Below are positions 1 to 6,654 of a DNA stretch of 39,440 nucleotides, one piece after another (within the stretch, counting starts at the first letter, position 1; every line of letters starts with the position of its first letter). This stretch comes from Pseudomonas pseudonitroreducens (GTDB lineage: Bacteria; Pseudomonadota; Gammaproteobacteria; Pseudomonadales; Pseudomonadaceae), in NCBI RefSeq assembly GCF_021603645.1, contig NZ_BQHJ01000019.1, forward strand, positions 1-39,440, written 5' to 3'. The position numbers were made by a program, and so were the translations under genes. The notes beneath the pieces were generated by a model. It worked only from the letters and a program-made list of their open reading frames with translations. It did no database searches and had not been told where the DNA came from.

Positions 1-205
1 CATCCGCCTCTGCCTGCTGGGCTCTGCGGGCTTCTGCCTCGGCGTATTTGCGTTGCTGCAGCTCCAGGACGGCCTTGCCCTCGGCCTGAGCCGTGGCGTA
101 CCCCTGAGTCCGCGCGATGGACTGCATCGCCTCTGCCCCGGCAACGACCAGGCCGATGATGATCAGGACGGCCAATACGCCGGAGATTCGTTGAACCCAG
201 TTCAC
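1..205 (-). CDS. Rz-like inner-membrane spanin, partial (C-terminus beyond left edge)
   Basis: Sixty-eight codons are visible, starting with a GTG at 205 whose first bases overlap the lysozyme TGA stop (GTGA overlap). The product starts VNWVQRISGVLAVLIIIGLV, giving one N-terminal membrane segment at about residues 8-24. A hydrophilic Ala/Gln/Glu/Lys/Arg-rich stretch then looks like the start of a periplasmic coiled coil (for example ELQQRKYAEAEARRAQQAEA). One transmembrane helix plus coiled coil immediately downstream of a lysozyme is the usual arrangement of an i-spanin (Rz), which links inner and outer membranes during lysis. The assignment rests on architecture and position rather than on sequence family, and the rest of the gene is not in the window. 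Confidence 0.7.
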   Translation of the reverse strand, partial: MNWVQRISGVLAVLIIIGLVVAGAEAMQSIARTQGYATAQAEGKAVLELQQRKYAEAEARRAQQAEAD

Positions 206-705
206 AGGTCGCCCTCGCACAGTTCGCGCTCGGCCGCACGTCGACGGACTAGGCCGCGAAGTTGCGAACCGCCAGCGCGGGTCCAGTTGGAAAGCTGCGC
301 ACAGGCCTGGGCGATCCGGCCCGCCTGCAGGTCGCGCAGCATGGTTGAGTGGGTGCCGCTCTTGAGCCAGACGAATCCGTCCTTCACGCCCGGACCACCG
401 GGGCCGACGTTGTAGATGAAGGACAGGAAGGCGGCGATGGTCTTGGCGGGCAGGCGGTCGATGACGTCCTGGGGCACCCAGGCTCCGAACACCTTGGCGG
501 CTTCCTCCAGGCCCTTGCGGGTCAGGGCATCGCACTCTTCCGGCGTGGCCTGGTCGCCCAGCTTTACGCCTCGGGTCCAGCCGTCGCAGATGGTCGGGAT
601 GCCTACCGGATCGATGTACGCCAGCAGGTTGCGTCCTTCGAAGTAGCCCACCAGGGGCGTGGCAACGCTCAGCGCTCCTGCCAGCACGCGGGTCTTAATC
701 CCCAT
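202..705 (-). CDS. Phage lysozyme (GH24 endolysin, signal-anchor type)
   Basis: A 167-aa muramidase of the T4/lambdoid R-type GH24 family, which cleaves the glycan strand of peptidoglycan at lysis. The catalytic triad with the typical E-8-D-5-T spacing is visible: Glu23 (YFEG), Asp32 (YIDP) and Thr38 (GIPT), within EGRNLLAYID and the conserved CDGWTRGV. Residues 7-22 form a weakly hydrophobic, Gly/Ala-rich segment ending right at the catalytic Glu, as in SAR endolysins that are exported and then released from the membrane. The ATG at 705 is chosen because a GGGAGGTGG ribosome site lies just upstream; the open frame extends further but without a credible site. It overlaps the upstream 114-aa gene by 11 bases and the spanin by 4, forming a lysis cassette. 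Confidence 0.9.
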   Translation of the reverse strand: MGIKTRVLAGALSVATPLVGYFEGRNLLAYIDPVGIPTICDGWTRGVKLGDQATPEECDALTRKGLEEAAKVFGAWVPQDVIDRLPAKTIAAFLSFIYNVGPGGPGVKDGFVWLKSGTHSTMLRDLQAGRIAQACAQLSNWTRAGGSQLRGLVRRRAAERELCEGDL

Positions 706-1039
706 TGCCACCTCCCACCAGGGCCTTGAGCTTGGCCAGCTCGCGGTTGCCCACCTCGGGCGCCGACTTCTTGAAGTCACTGATGCGGTAGCTGGTGTCA
801 TCCCGGCGCGGTGCAGGCTGCGGACCTTCGGTCATCGAGCGGCGGCGGCCGCTGATGAATTGGCGGTAGGCCTGGATATGCGCCCAGCCGGTTCGAACGT
901 GCTCTTCCACCAGTTCGCGCCAGTGGGATGGGCAGTGCTCCATCAGGCTGCGGCGCCGCTCCAGGCTCGACTCGGCCAGGACCTGCGCGGCGTACTCGCG
1001 GGGGCTGCAGGGGGCGTGATGATTCGGGGAAGTGTCCAT
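695..1039 (-). CDS. Phage hypothetical protein, first gene after the Mor terminator
   Basis: A 114-aa, hydrophilic, His/Arg-rich protein beginning MDTSPNHHAPCSPREYAAQV. It has no membrane segment and no motif I can name with confidence; a segment around residues 20-70 with many charged residues looks helical. It is the first gene after the hairpin that ends the early operon. It overlaps the lysozyme start by 11 bases, so it is probably co-expressed with the lysis genes from the Mor-dependent middle promoter. The ATG at 1039 follows a GGCGGC ribosome-site-like stretch. Small proteins of this kind precede the lysozyme in several Pseudomonas transposable phages, but I cannot assign a role. Confidence 0.7.
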   Translation of the reverse strand: MDTSPNHHAPCSPREYAAQVLAESSLERRRSLMEHCPSHWRELVEEHVRTGWAHIQAYRQFISGRRRSMTEGPQPAPRRDDTSYRISDFKKSAPEVGNRELAKLKALVGGGNGD

Positions 1040-1099
1040 GCCGCCATGGTGCTGATTCGGCGGACAGGGCTTTAGAGGAAGGGGTTCAGCAGAAAGACA

Positions 1100-1121
1100 A
1101 AGCCCCGCAAGTGCGGGGCTT
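1100..1121 (-). terminator. Hairpin terminator at the end of the early operon
   Basis: A perfect 10-bp inverted repeat (AAGCCCCGCA / TGCGGGGCTT) separated by two bases. On the minus strand it is followed by TTTGTCTTTCTG, a T-rich tract. The hairpin overlaps the last codon and stop of the Mor gene, so it would end the early transcript precisely at Mor. The next gene would then be left to a Mor-activated middle promoter in the 80-bp gap. The stem is GC-rich, and U-run quality is moderate. Confidence 0.75.
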
Positions 1122-1557
1122 AGTCGAAGAGGTCGCCGGTGTTGTCGGGCGTTTCCGGCAGCACCTGGTCAAGGATGATCCAGATACGACGGTCGCTGAG
1201 CTTATAAGTTCGCGCCAGCTCTGCGACCACTACGCGTGCACCGACACCCTCCCGGACAGCCTGCACGAACTGGCGGTGAATCTCCAGATCGCGCAGCCTG
1301 CGCAGGGCCGCATCACAGCGGGGTATGTAGATCGTTTCGCCGCCCAGGCGCCTGGTGAGCTGCTGGGCCGCTTCGTCACCGATGATGTCGGCCAGGGCGG
1401 CGACCTTGATCTGGCCGTTGCGGTTGGCGCCGCGTGCAAACTCCCAGGTCGTACCGCCCAACTCACCGACCAGGCGCAGTGCGGCAGGCATCCCGACAAC
1501 CTGGGCAATCTCCAGCACCTGGGCTGGCAATTGGTCGCGCACCTGCTCCAGGTTCAT
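1120..1557 (-). CDS. mor: Mor-family middle/late transcription activator
   Basis: A 145-aa protein of the Mu Mor/C activator family, last gene of the early operon. Family features visible are an N-terminal helical dimerisation region (VLEIAQVVGMPAALRLVGELGG), a beta-turn region around GETIYIPR, and a C-terminal helix-turn-helix (VAELARTYKLSDRRIWIILDQ). Mor binds as a dimer at the middle promoter and recruits RNA polymerase. The start at 1557 is chosen because it overlaps the GemA stop by 4 bases (ATGA) and gives the family's usual length; longer in-frame starts only read back through gemA. The gene ends in a terminator hairpin and is followed by the lysis genes, fitting a switch from early to later transcription. 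Confidence 0.88.
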   Translation of the reverse strand: MNLEQVRDQLPAQVLEIAQVVGMPAALRLVGELGGTTWEFARGANRNGQIKVAALADIIGDEAAQQLTRRLGGETIYIPRCDAALRRLRDLEIHRQFVQAVREGVGARVVVAELARTYKLSDRRIWIILDQVLPETPDNTGDLFD

Positions 1558-1958
1558 ACCGGCCGCCCGTTGCGCTTGGCGTCGTAGGCCAGGGCCGCAA
1601 CCAGCTTGCCCAACTGCTTGCAGTCCATCCACTCGACCCGATCCACCTTACAGATGCGCTTGCCCATCGCCTCGGCGTAGCTCCAAGGGCGCTTCGCCTC
1701 GGCGAGGAACGCCTCGATCTTGTTGACCAGGCGCTGGCGATCATCAGCTACCTGCGGTGCCGGGCGGTCTGCGGGCTTGCTGGTGGGCTGCCAGCCCAGG
1801 CGCTCCAGCTCAGCCAGCACACGGCCGATCTGGCGCGGGGTCAGCTTGGTGGACGACGACACACCGGCCACGCGCTCCAGGAGCGCGCGGTAGGTGTCGT
1901 CTTCCATGCCCAACTGGCGGCGGGCGATCTGGATCAGTTGGCGGCCTTTGCTGCTCAT
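1554..1958 (-). CDS. gemA: GemA-like regulatory protein (Mu gp16 family, DUF1018)
   Basis: A 134-aa protein matching the GemA/gp16 family of Mu-like phages. It has an N-terminal block (RQLIQIARRQLGMEDDTYRALL), a middle block (KLTPRQIGRVLAELERLGW) and a C-terminal block (WSYAEAMGKRICKVDRVEWM, then QLGKLVAAL). In Mu, GemA modulates host gene expression and DNA topology and is encoded just before mor, the same position as here. The start codon overlaps the stop of the upstream gene (GTATGA). The downstream mor start overlaps the gemA stop, so translational coupling is likely. The family is recognised with good confidence; the biochemical activity is not known from sequence. Confidence 0.9.
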   Translation of the reverse strand: MSSKGRQLIQIARRQLGMEDDTYRALLERVAGVSSSTKLTPRQIGRVLAELERLGWQPTSKPADRPAPQVADDRQRLVNKIEAFLAEAKRPWSYAEAMGKRICKVDRVEWMDCKQLGKLVAALAYDAKRNGRPV

Positions 1959-2233
1959 ACCAAGTTCCTCGGCTCAATGGCGTGGCGGAACTTCGCGGGG
2001 CTGCGGCGGGCCATGTTGCCCAGGAGGCGCAGCCCCAGGGTGATGGCCTCGGCCTCATCGTCGATGCCACCCACCAGGCGTACCGCCTCGATGTCGGCCC
2101 GAGTGCCGGCGTAGGCCTCAAGCTTGATCTTCTCGGCGCCCAGGGCTGCCTTACGGGCCTTGCGGTTGGCGCGTAGCCGGCGCTGGCGGATAGCGTCCTG
2201 CCGGCGAACCTTGTCAGTGCGTGGCTTGGCCAT
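1955..2233 (-). CDS. Phage early hypothetical protein, basic N-terminus
   Basis: A 92-aa protein whose first 35 residues are strikingly basic (MAKPRTDKVRRQDAIRQRRL and on to NRKARKAAL), followed by a mixed helical region rich in Ala, Glu and Leu. This suggests nucleic-acid binding, but no recognised fold is visible. The ATG at 2233 is preferred over a GTG six bases upstream because a GAGGTG ribosome site is correctly spaced for it. It overlaps gemA by 4 bases. Function unknown. Confidence 0.72.
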   Translation of the reverse strand: MAKPRTDKVRRQDAIRQRRLRANRKARKAALGAEKIKLEAYAGTRADIEAVRLVGGIDDEAEAITLGLRLLGNMARRSPAKFRHAIEPRNLV

Positions 2234-2240
2234 GTTCACC

Positions 2241-2915
2241 TCAAGTCAGGGCCAGCGGTGCGGAGCCGACGACACCGTGGTTGAGCTGCACGTCGTCGGC
2301 TGCGTCGATGCCTCTGCCTGCATCGCGCATGTCACGCTGACTCAGGTTGCCGCTCTTGCTGCTCCGGTCGATGGGCTGACTCTCCACCGTTCTCGGGTAG
2401 TGCTTGAGCATGTAGGCCCCGGTTGCTTCGGACGGCTTGGCATTCCCGGCGAACTGGTTGACCTGATTGCGGACTGCCCACACCCAGCCTTCGCAGAACA
2501 TGTCGGCGCGCTTGGTCTTGTTGGCCGGTTTGCAGCGCTTCAGCTCGCTGGCGATGTAGTCGCGGCGGGCTTTGCGCACCTGGCGCAGAAGGATGGTCAT
2601 CGTGTAGCCGGCCACCTCGGCCATCTCGCCAATGAACCGCCACTGACCTGCAAACGAGATGAACAGCATCTGGCAGGAGTATGCCTGCGCCACCGTGTGA
2701 GCTAGCGATGCCTCCCACTGCGCTGGGGTCATCTTGGAGCCACTGGCCGCGCTGTGCTCGCAGACCTCAGAGAGCGCAACATCAGCCTCTCCGAGGCCGA
2801 ACTTCTCCATCATCGCGCGAGCCTGGCGCATCGCAGCGGCCGCTTCGTGCGGGTTGCTGCTCTCGGCCAGGCGCAGCAGTTTCTTGATCTTGTCTAAAGC
2901 TTTGCTGTGATCCAT
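2241..2915 (-). CDS. DUF2786-domain phage protein
   Basis: A 224-aa protein with an N-terminal DUF2786-type block: residues 1-45 include KALDKIKKLLRLAESSNPHE, then AAAAMRQARAMMEKFGL, a pattern very typical of this family. A longer helical region follows. The family is common in phages and plasmids, is sometimes linked to metalloprotease-like domains, and has no established function. The protein sits in the early operon, about 75 bases downstream of the 83-aa gene. That gap is unusually large for this operon and contains a strong hairpin. The C-terminal 60 residues (for example DRSSKSGNLSQRDMRDAGRG) are polar and probably flexible. Family assignment is confident, function is not. Confidence 0.82.
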   Translation of the reverse strand: MDHSKALDKIKKLLRLAESSNPHEAAAAMRQARAMMEKFGLGEADVALSEVCEHSAASGSKMTPAQWEASLAHTVAQAYSCQMLFISFAGQWRFIGEMAEVAGYTMTILLRQVRKARRDYIASELKRCKPANKTKRADMFCEGWVWAVRNQVNQFAGNAKPSEATGAYMLKHYPRTVESQPIDRSSKSGNLSQRDMRDAGRGIDAADDVQLNHGVVGSAPLALT

Positions 2916-2960
2916 GTATTCCTCGGCTGCTCGTCAGTACCCAGCCACCACGCTGGGCAG

Positions 2961-2985
2961 ACCGCTCCGGCCAGGCCGGGGCGGT
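2961..2985. other. Strong inverted repeat inside the early operon
   Basis: A near-perfect inverted repeat, ACCGCTCCGGCC and its partner GGCCGGGGCGGT around a one-base centre, with one mismatched pair. It lies in the only sizeable gap (75 bases) of the early operon, between the 83-aa and DUF2786 genes. On the minus strand no U-run follows, so it is not a classical terminator. It may be an RNA-processing or partial-attenuation structure. Confidence 0.5.
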
Positions 2986-2990
2986 TTCGC

Positions 2991-3242
2991 TCAGTGGATG
3001 GTGGGTTTCCCCTCGGGAGTTGGCGCCTGTTCCTGAGCCTCCGCACGGGCTGCTTTGCACTTGTCGCACTGGCAGGTGCCGTTCTCTGCCGCGCTCTTGG
3101 TGGCCTTCGGCACGATGTCTTTGGCGACGTGAAGAAGGGCCAAGGCGGTGATAGCGGCCGGACCGTCCTTTCTGCCCGTGCCATCCAGGATGATGCTCAG
3201 CCCGTTGCTTTCCTCGGTGATGGTGATGGTGAACTTGCTCAT
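2991..3242 (-). CDS. Phage early hypothetical protein with a CxCxxC motif
   Basis: An 83-aa protein starting MSKFTITITEESNGLSIILD, which looks like beta strands. A helical middle follows, then a CQCDKC cysteine cluster near residues 58-63 and an acidic, Pro-rich tail. Two to three closely spaced cysteines could bind a metal. The start at 3242 is 8 bases after the preceding stop and is preceded by GGGGGATTC. I recognise no family. It lies within the uniformly spaced early operon, so it is very likely a real gene. Confidence 0.7.
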   Translation of the reverse strand: MSKFTITITEESNGLSIILDGTGRKDGPAAITALALLHVAKDIVPKATKSAAENGTCQCDKCKAARAEAQEQAPTPEGKPTIH

Positions 3243-3250
3243 GAATCCCC

Positions 3251-3616
3251 CTAGCGCAGGCAGTGAAAGGTGATGTGATAGTCGCGGGCGATCTGGCGCA
3301 CCCGCTTGGGATGAAGGCGCAAGTCATGGACCGCCATCTGCGGCGTCCATCCGCGCTTGGCCATCGCCTCGATCCGTGCGGCCATCGGCGGCAAGAGCGG
3401 GCTGGGCGACGGTGCTGGCTCGTCGTCGAAGGCGTCGACAGGAGCGGCCTCCGGCTGAAGTACTTCCTCCAGCTCAGCCGGCTCGACTGCAGCGACTTCC
3501 TCGACCTGGAGCGCTGGCGTTGGCGGCACCTGGTCCATGCCCAGGGCCTGACGCGCCAGACGTGCCTCGACGCGGCAGAGAGTCCGGTAGATCAGCTGTG
3601 CAGCACGCTCGTGCAT
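3251..3616 (-). CDS. Phage early hypothetical protein with C-terminal helix-turn-helix-like region
   Basis: A 121-aa protein. Residues 1-28 (MHERAAQLIYRTLCRVEARL and on) are helical. Residues 35-80 are acidic and Pro-rich, a likely linker (for example DAFDDEPAPSPSPLLPP). The C-terminus, AKRGWTPQMAVHDLRLHPKRVRQIAR, resembles a small helix-turn-helix. The ATG at 3616 is chosen because it lies immediately before the upstream gene's stop region (TGACATG) and removes a low-complexity extension that only reads through the neighbouring gene. A DNA-binding role is inferred, not shown. Confidence 0.68.
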   Translation of the reverse strand: MHERAAQLIYRTLCRVEARLARQALGMDQVPPTPALQVEEVAAVEPAELEEVLQPEAAPVDAFDDEPAPSPSPLLPPMAARIEAMAKRGWTPQMAVHDLRLHPKRVRQIARDYHITFHCLR

Positions 3617-3617
3617 G

Positions 3618-3836
3618 TCAGTGCCCCTCCGCAGTGATCCGCCAGCGGCTGTCGCGGCTGCCTTCGCGCACGTCTTCGATGCACTCGACGCGCAGGGCGG
3701 CATCAGGGAAGAGCTTGTGGCCCAGGCGCTTGGCGCATTGCTCGCGGCTCCAGCTGCAGCTGGCCGACTTGCCCTTGCTGGTGGCGGTGTAGCCATCGCC
3801 AGCGCGGCGCATGTTGAACTCGACGGAGTTGCTCAT
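3618..3836 (-). CDS. Phage early hypothetical protein (72 aa)
   Basis: A short, soluble protein beginning MSNSVEFNMRRAGDGYTATS. It contains an internal segment SASCSWSREQCAKRLGHKLF with two cysteines, and a C-terminal acidic/basic tail. The ATG at 3836 overlaps the upstream stop (ATGA), supporting this start over longer frames. No family is recognised. Neighbours on both sides are equally small early-operon genes. Confidence 0.65.
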   Translation of the reverse strand: MSNSVEFNMRRAGDGYTATSKGKSASCSWSREQCAKRLGHKLFPDAALRVECIEDVREGSRDSRWRITAEGH

Positions 3837-4051
3837 GCCTTGGCCTCCCGCATTTCCCGGAGGGCTTCCAGGACCTTTGCCACCGGGTCCAGGTACTCGC
3901 CAGTGATGGCCACCATCACCAGCTCTTTGTCGTTGTCCAGCTGCAGGTGCATGACGTCGAAGCAATCGACGTCGAGCAGCTCGGCGTCCTGGATGATGTC
4001 CCGGATGCTCTTGTCCGGGTTCATGTCATCGAGCAGAGGTGCTTGCCCCAT
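3833..4051 (-). CDS. Phage early hypothetical acidic protein (72 aa)
   Basis: A strongly acidic protein: MGQAPLLDDMNPDKSIRDII, then DAELLDVDCFDVMHLQLDND. A helical C-terminus (DPVAKVLEALREMREAKA) follows. The start at 4051 directly follows the upstream gene's stop (TGACATG) and has a GGGGGTG ribosome site. Small acidic early phage proteins are often inhibitors or DNA mimics, but nothing here proves that. No family recognised. Confidence 0.65.
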   Translation of the reverse strand: MGQAPLLDDMNPDKSIRDIIQDAELLDVDCFDVMHLQLDNDKELVMVAITGEYLDPVAKVLEALREMREAKA

Positions 4052-4052
4052 G

Positions 4053-4325
4053 TCACACCCCCAGCGCCCGGACACCGGGCGCATCGTGAGTGGACAGATC
4101 GCGGATGTAGCGGGCGATGGCGCTGAGGTTGGCACGGGGTTCCGCACCAGCACGGACGCCAGGGACGCGCCAGGCCAGGCCAGCAACGGGGTCGGCACTG
4201 AGGTCGATCACGCGGCGCAGCTCGGCCGAGTCCCCCACGGCGAGGGCGAAGTAGCCGTCACCGGGGTGCTCGTCGTGCAGCTCGATCAGGCCGTCAATGC
4301 GGCACACGGCATAGGTCTTGACCAT
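4053..4325 (-). CDS. Phage early protein, possibly of the group annotated 'host nuclease inhibitor'
   Basis: A 90-aa protein beginning MVKTYAVCRIDGLIELHDEH. The opening pattern (short strand, GLIE, then PGDGYFALAVG and a helix with AELRRVI) resembles small proteins in Pseudomonas transposable phages that are often labelled host-nuclease inhibitor. That label derives from position near Gam-like genes and is not well supported biochemically. The start at 4325 lies two bases after the stop of the DUF3164 gene. I am confident that it is a gene and only weakly confident of the name. Confidence 0.66.
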   Translation of the reverse strand: MVKTYAVCRIDGLIELHDEHPGDGYFALAVGDSAELRRVIDLSADPVAGLAWRVPGVRAGAEPRANLSAIARYIRDLSTHDAPGVRALGV

Positions 4326-4327
4326 GG

Positions 4328-4945
4328 TTACACCCCCGCCAAGTCAAGGCTGATGGGGCGGAACTGGTCGCTGTCGCCGATCCGCTCATAGAGGCGGATG
4401 TAGGACTTGGAGCCGATAACCTGGCACGCCTCGCCGATGGCCTGCATCGCGCGCTGCCAGCGCTCGTCCTCTATGGCCAGGCGGCGTAGAGCGAGCACGC
4501 GGGCGGTTCGGATTTCGCCCTTGGTATCCGTGCGGAATGCGTCGTTGACCAGCGTGACGACCTCCGGGCGGGCGCCCTCGGTCCACTCCTGCAGGCATTC
4601 GTCGATCAGAGCGCGCGCCGCCTGCAGGCGCTCGTCAAAGGCAATACTTTCCTGAATGGCGCGGACGATCTTGTACCGACCATCGAACGACATCAGCGTG
4701 ACATTGCCTTTCTTCCCGCCCAGCTTGACCTGGTACTGCTCGGCGGACAGGTCAATGAACGCCTCGATGTCGCCAAAGGCTGCGGCCTTGAAGCGCTGCA
4801 GAGTGTCTTGGACCGCCAGGCCTTGCTGCACCAGGTCGACGACCAGGGCGTCGCGGGTCTTGTCGATGGGCTTGATCATGTCTTCATGCACGAGGCGGCG
4901 CTGCGCGTCGAAGCGGAAGCCCTCAGGAATTGCGATTTGGTTCAT
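4328..4945 (-). CDS. DUF3164-family phage early protein
   Basis: A 205-aa protein matching DUF3164, a family almost confined to Mu-like phages. It opens IPEGFRFDAQRRLVHEDMIK, then KPIDKTRDALVVDLV, with a helical core that includes the conserved GNVTLMSFDGRYKIVRA. A C-terminal block contains RRLAIEDERWQRAMQAIGEA. The predicted content is mainly helical, with no membrane segment or enzyme motif. Its position, in the early operon downstream of the A and B genes, fits other transposable phages. Function unknown. The ATG at 4945 has an AGGAGC ribosome site. Confidence 0.85.
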   Translation of the reverse strand: MNQIAIPEGFRFDAQRRLVHEDMIKPIDKTRDALVVDLVQQGLAVQDTLQRFKAAAFGDIEAFIDLSAEQYQVKLGGKKGNVTLMSFDGRYKIVRAIQESIAFDERLQAARALIDECLQEWTEGARPEVVTLVNDAFRTDTKGEIRTARVLALRRLAIEDERWQRAMQAIGEACQVIGSKSYIRLYERIGDSDQFRPISLDLAGV

Positions 4946-4962
4946 GTGGTTGCTCCTGCGGA

Positions 4963-5289
4963 TCAGTGGAAAGTGAGGTCGATGGGGGTGGCGCTGGCGA
5001 AGTCGCGGTAGCTGATCGGCTCGGACCAGGTGACTTCCACGCCCTGGAACTGCGCGCTGTAACGGGTGCTGCCCGCCGACCCCTGGCGCTGGTAGCCGCA
5101 GACCAGCTTCAGGCCCACCAGGCGGCGGCCGTCCTCAGGGCTGATGACCAGGCGGTATGCCTCAGGCTCGATCCGGTGCAGGCGGATACCCATGCGCTGC
5201 AGATCGCGCGCAGCACTGTTGAAGGTCCGCAGCCGATCAGCCAGGCGCGGGGTCAGGACTTTCAGCTGAGCGTTAGTGCTGGCTTGCAT
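4963..5289 (-). CDS. Phage early hypothetical protein (108 aa)
   Basis: Starts MQASTNAQLKVLTPRLADRL. A basic helical N-terminus (RTFNSAARDLQRMGIRLHRI) is followed by a beta-rich half (YRLVISPEDGRRLVGLKLVC and so on). The gene overlaps the upstream HTH/zinc protein by 17 bases. The ATG at 5289 has a GGAGG site inside that overlap. No known family is apparent; a small DNA-binding or protein-binding role is possible. Confidence 0.68.
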   Translation of the reverse strand: MQASTNAQLKVLTPRLADRLRTFNSAARDLQRMGIRLHRIEPEAYRLVISPEDGRRLVGLKLVCGYQRQGSAGSTRYSAQFQGVEVTWSEPISYRDFASATPIDLTFH

Positions 5290-5659
5290 GGCTCGCCTCC
5301 AGGGCTTGGGCGCAGTTGGGGTTGTTGGCGCAGTGCTGGCAGGCCTTCCACTGCTGCATCGCCTGCGGGTTGTGGGTCGGAGCCTTTCTTTCGCGGTAGC
5401 TTTGGCACTCGATCAGGCTGATGGTCTGGCCCAGGGCGGGGCACTCCAGCGCGCCCAGGGCGGCCACCACACGGCGCTCGACCGCCGAGGTGCTCGGCGA
5501 TGGGTAGCGGTTGGAGAGCACCAGGCTGACGGCAGAGCGGCTCATGCCGATGCGCTCACCAGCGCGGGTGCGGTTGGTCTGCTCGACCTCGGCGGCCAGC
5601 AGGCAGACCCACTGGGGGGGCTGTTCGCCCCAGGCGGACAGATCGACGCGAGCATTCAT
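5273..5659 (-). CDS. Phage early HTH protein with a C-terminal cysteine cluster
   Basis: A 128-aa protein with two visible parts. Residues 20-60 form a Cro/XRE-like helix-turn-helix (TRAGERIGMSRSAVSLVLSN, then a Ser/Thr-rich turn). The C-terminal third has Cys residues in the pattern C-x2-C-x5-C (WKACQHCANNPNC) plus an earlier LIEC and CPALG, compatible with a small zinc-binding module. Such HTH-plus-Cys proteins occur in the early operons of Pseudomonas transposable phages. It overlaps the winged-helix gene upstream by 4 bases. It is a likely transcription regulator; its target is not visible. Confidence 0.75.
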   Translation of the reverse strand: MNARVDLSAWGEQPPQWVCLLAAEVEQTNRTRAGERIGMSRSAVSLVLSNRYPSPSTSAVERRVVAALGALECPALGQTISLIECQSYRERKAPTHNPQAMQQWKACQHCANNPNCAQALEASHASQH

Positions 5660-6450
5660 GCGCTCACCTCACGCGCCAGGTAGTTGAACAGGCGCAACGC
5701 CTCGATGCCTTCCGCGCGCTCGCTGTCGTCGGGGTGGAACTGGGCGACCATGCGGCCGGCCAGCCGCTCAATGGGCTTGGCTGCGGCGAGCAGGTCTGCA
5801 AGCGCTTTCTCCAAGCAAGCCTTTTCCAACCGCAGGCCAGCCAGCTCGGGGCAGTCCGGTATGTCCTTGGTCCAGACCACTTGGTCCAGGTTCGGGTCGT
5901 AGACCTGTTCGAAGGTGCTGCGCTGATAGACCGGGTGCTGCGGGCCGCTGTAGCGCTGGCGCACCAGGTGGTAGCGGGCAGGCTTGCCTGGGGTCCCATC
6001 GGTACGGGTGACGTAGCCGGCGAGGGTCAGCCCCTGCAGGTAGGTGCGGGCGGCCAGCTCGGTCATGGTCACGCCGTTGACGCTGGCGTGCTCCGCTGCC
6101 TCGGCGGCGCTCATCTCGCCCAGGATGCGCAGGGTGCGCCAGATGTTCTCGACGGCAGATGGGGGAACCCGCTCGCCTTTCTTGTTGACGCGCGGAGCCT
6201 CGGCGCCTTCATCCGCCAGCAGCTTCCAGCGGGCATCACGCTGGACCAGGACCTCTACACGCTCGACGATGCCGGCTTTCTTCAGGTCGCGCAGGTAGCT
6301 GCTCACGGCCTGATCTTCCTGGCCGGACAAACGCGACACGTTGTAGGTGGTCAGGCCCTTCGGGTCGCGGGACAGCGAGCGGATGGCTTCCCACATGTGC
6401 TGGCGCGGGCTCTTACCTCCAGTCATGGTGAGGTGAATGGCCTTACGCAT
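5656..6450 (-). CDS. Phage early protein with winged-helix-like domains
   Basis: A 264-aa protein. Residues 15-75 read as a winged helix: HMWEAIRSLSRDPKGLTTYN leads into a recognition region (SGQEDQAVSSYLRDLKKAGI) and a wing with VLVQRDARW. A second, similar block occurs at about residues 100-165 (AVENIWRTLRILGEMSAAEA through ARTYLQGLTLAGYV). This suggests two tandem winged-helix modules followed by a helical C-terminus with Leu/Ala repeats. It overlaps its upstream neighbour by 8 bases and the next gene by 4. Role unknown; DNA binding in replication or transcription control is inferred. Confidence 0.75.
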   Translation of the reverse strand: MRKAIHLTMTGGKSPRQHMWEAIRSLSRDPKGLTTYNVSRLSGQEDQAVSSYLRDLKKAGIVERVEVLVQRDARWKLLADEGAEAPRVNKKGERVPPSAVENIWRTLRILGEMSAAEAAEHASVNGVTMTELAARTYLQGLTLAGYVTRTDGTPGKPARYHLVRQRYSGPQHPVYQRSTFEQVYDPNLDQVVWTKDIPDCPELAGLRLEKACLEKALADLLAAAKPIERLAGRMVAQFHPDDSERAEGIEALRLFNYLAREVSA

Positions 6451-6652
6451 TGCCCACCGCCTTGGAGCCCTGGCTCACGACAAGCATTTCACTGACGGTC
6501 ACGAACTCATTGAGAGTGCGGCCGCACTCGGCGCACTCAACAACCAGGTCGATCAACTTGGGGTCGTGTGCTGCGGCATTCACATAGGCAATGTGGTGTT
6601 CGCTGCCACAGCCCGCACAAGCGATCTCGGTGAGGTCTACATGGTTAGCCAT
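6443..6652 (-). CDS. Small zinc-ribbon-like phage early protein
   Basis: A 69-aa protein with two CxxC knuckles, CAGCGSEHH and CAECG, about 27 residues apart. This is the arrangement of a zinc ribbon, and the His pair after the first knuckle may also matter. The ATG at 6652 is preferred over the GTG at 6658 because a GGAGG site lies eight bases upstream of it. The preceding MuB-type gene ends three bases away. Function is not known; small zinc ribbons of this type can bind nucleic acids or RNA polymerase. Confidence 0.75.
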   Translation of the reverse strand: MANHVDLTEIACAGCGSEHHIAYVNAAAHDPKLIDLVVECAECGRTLNEFVTVSEMLVVSQGSKAVGNA

Positions 6653-6654
6653 GC

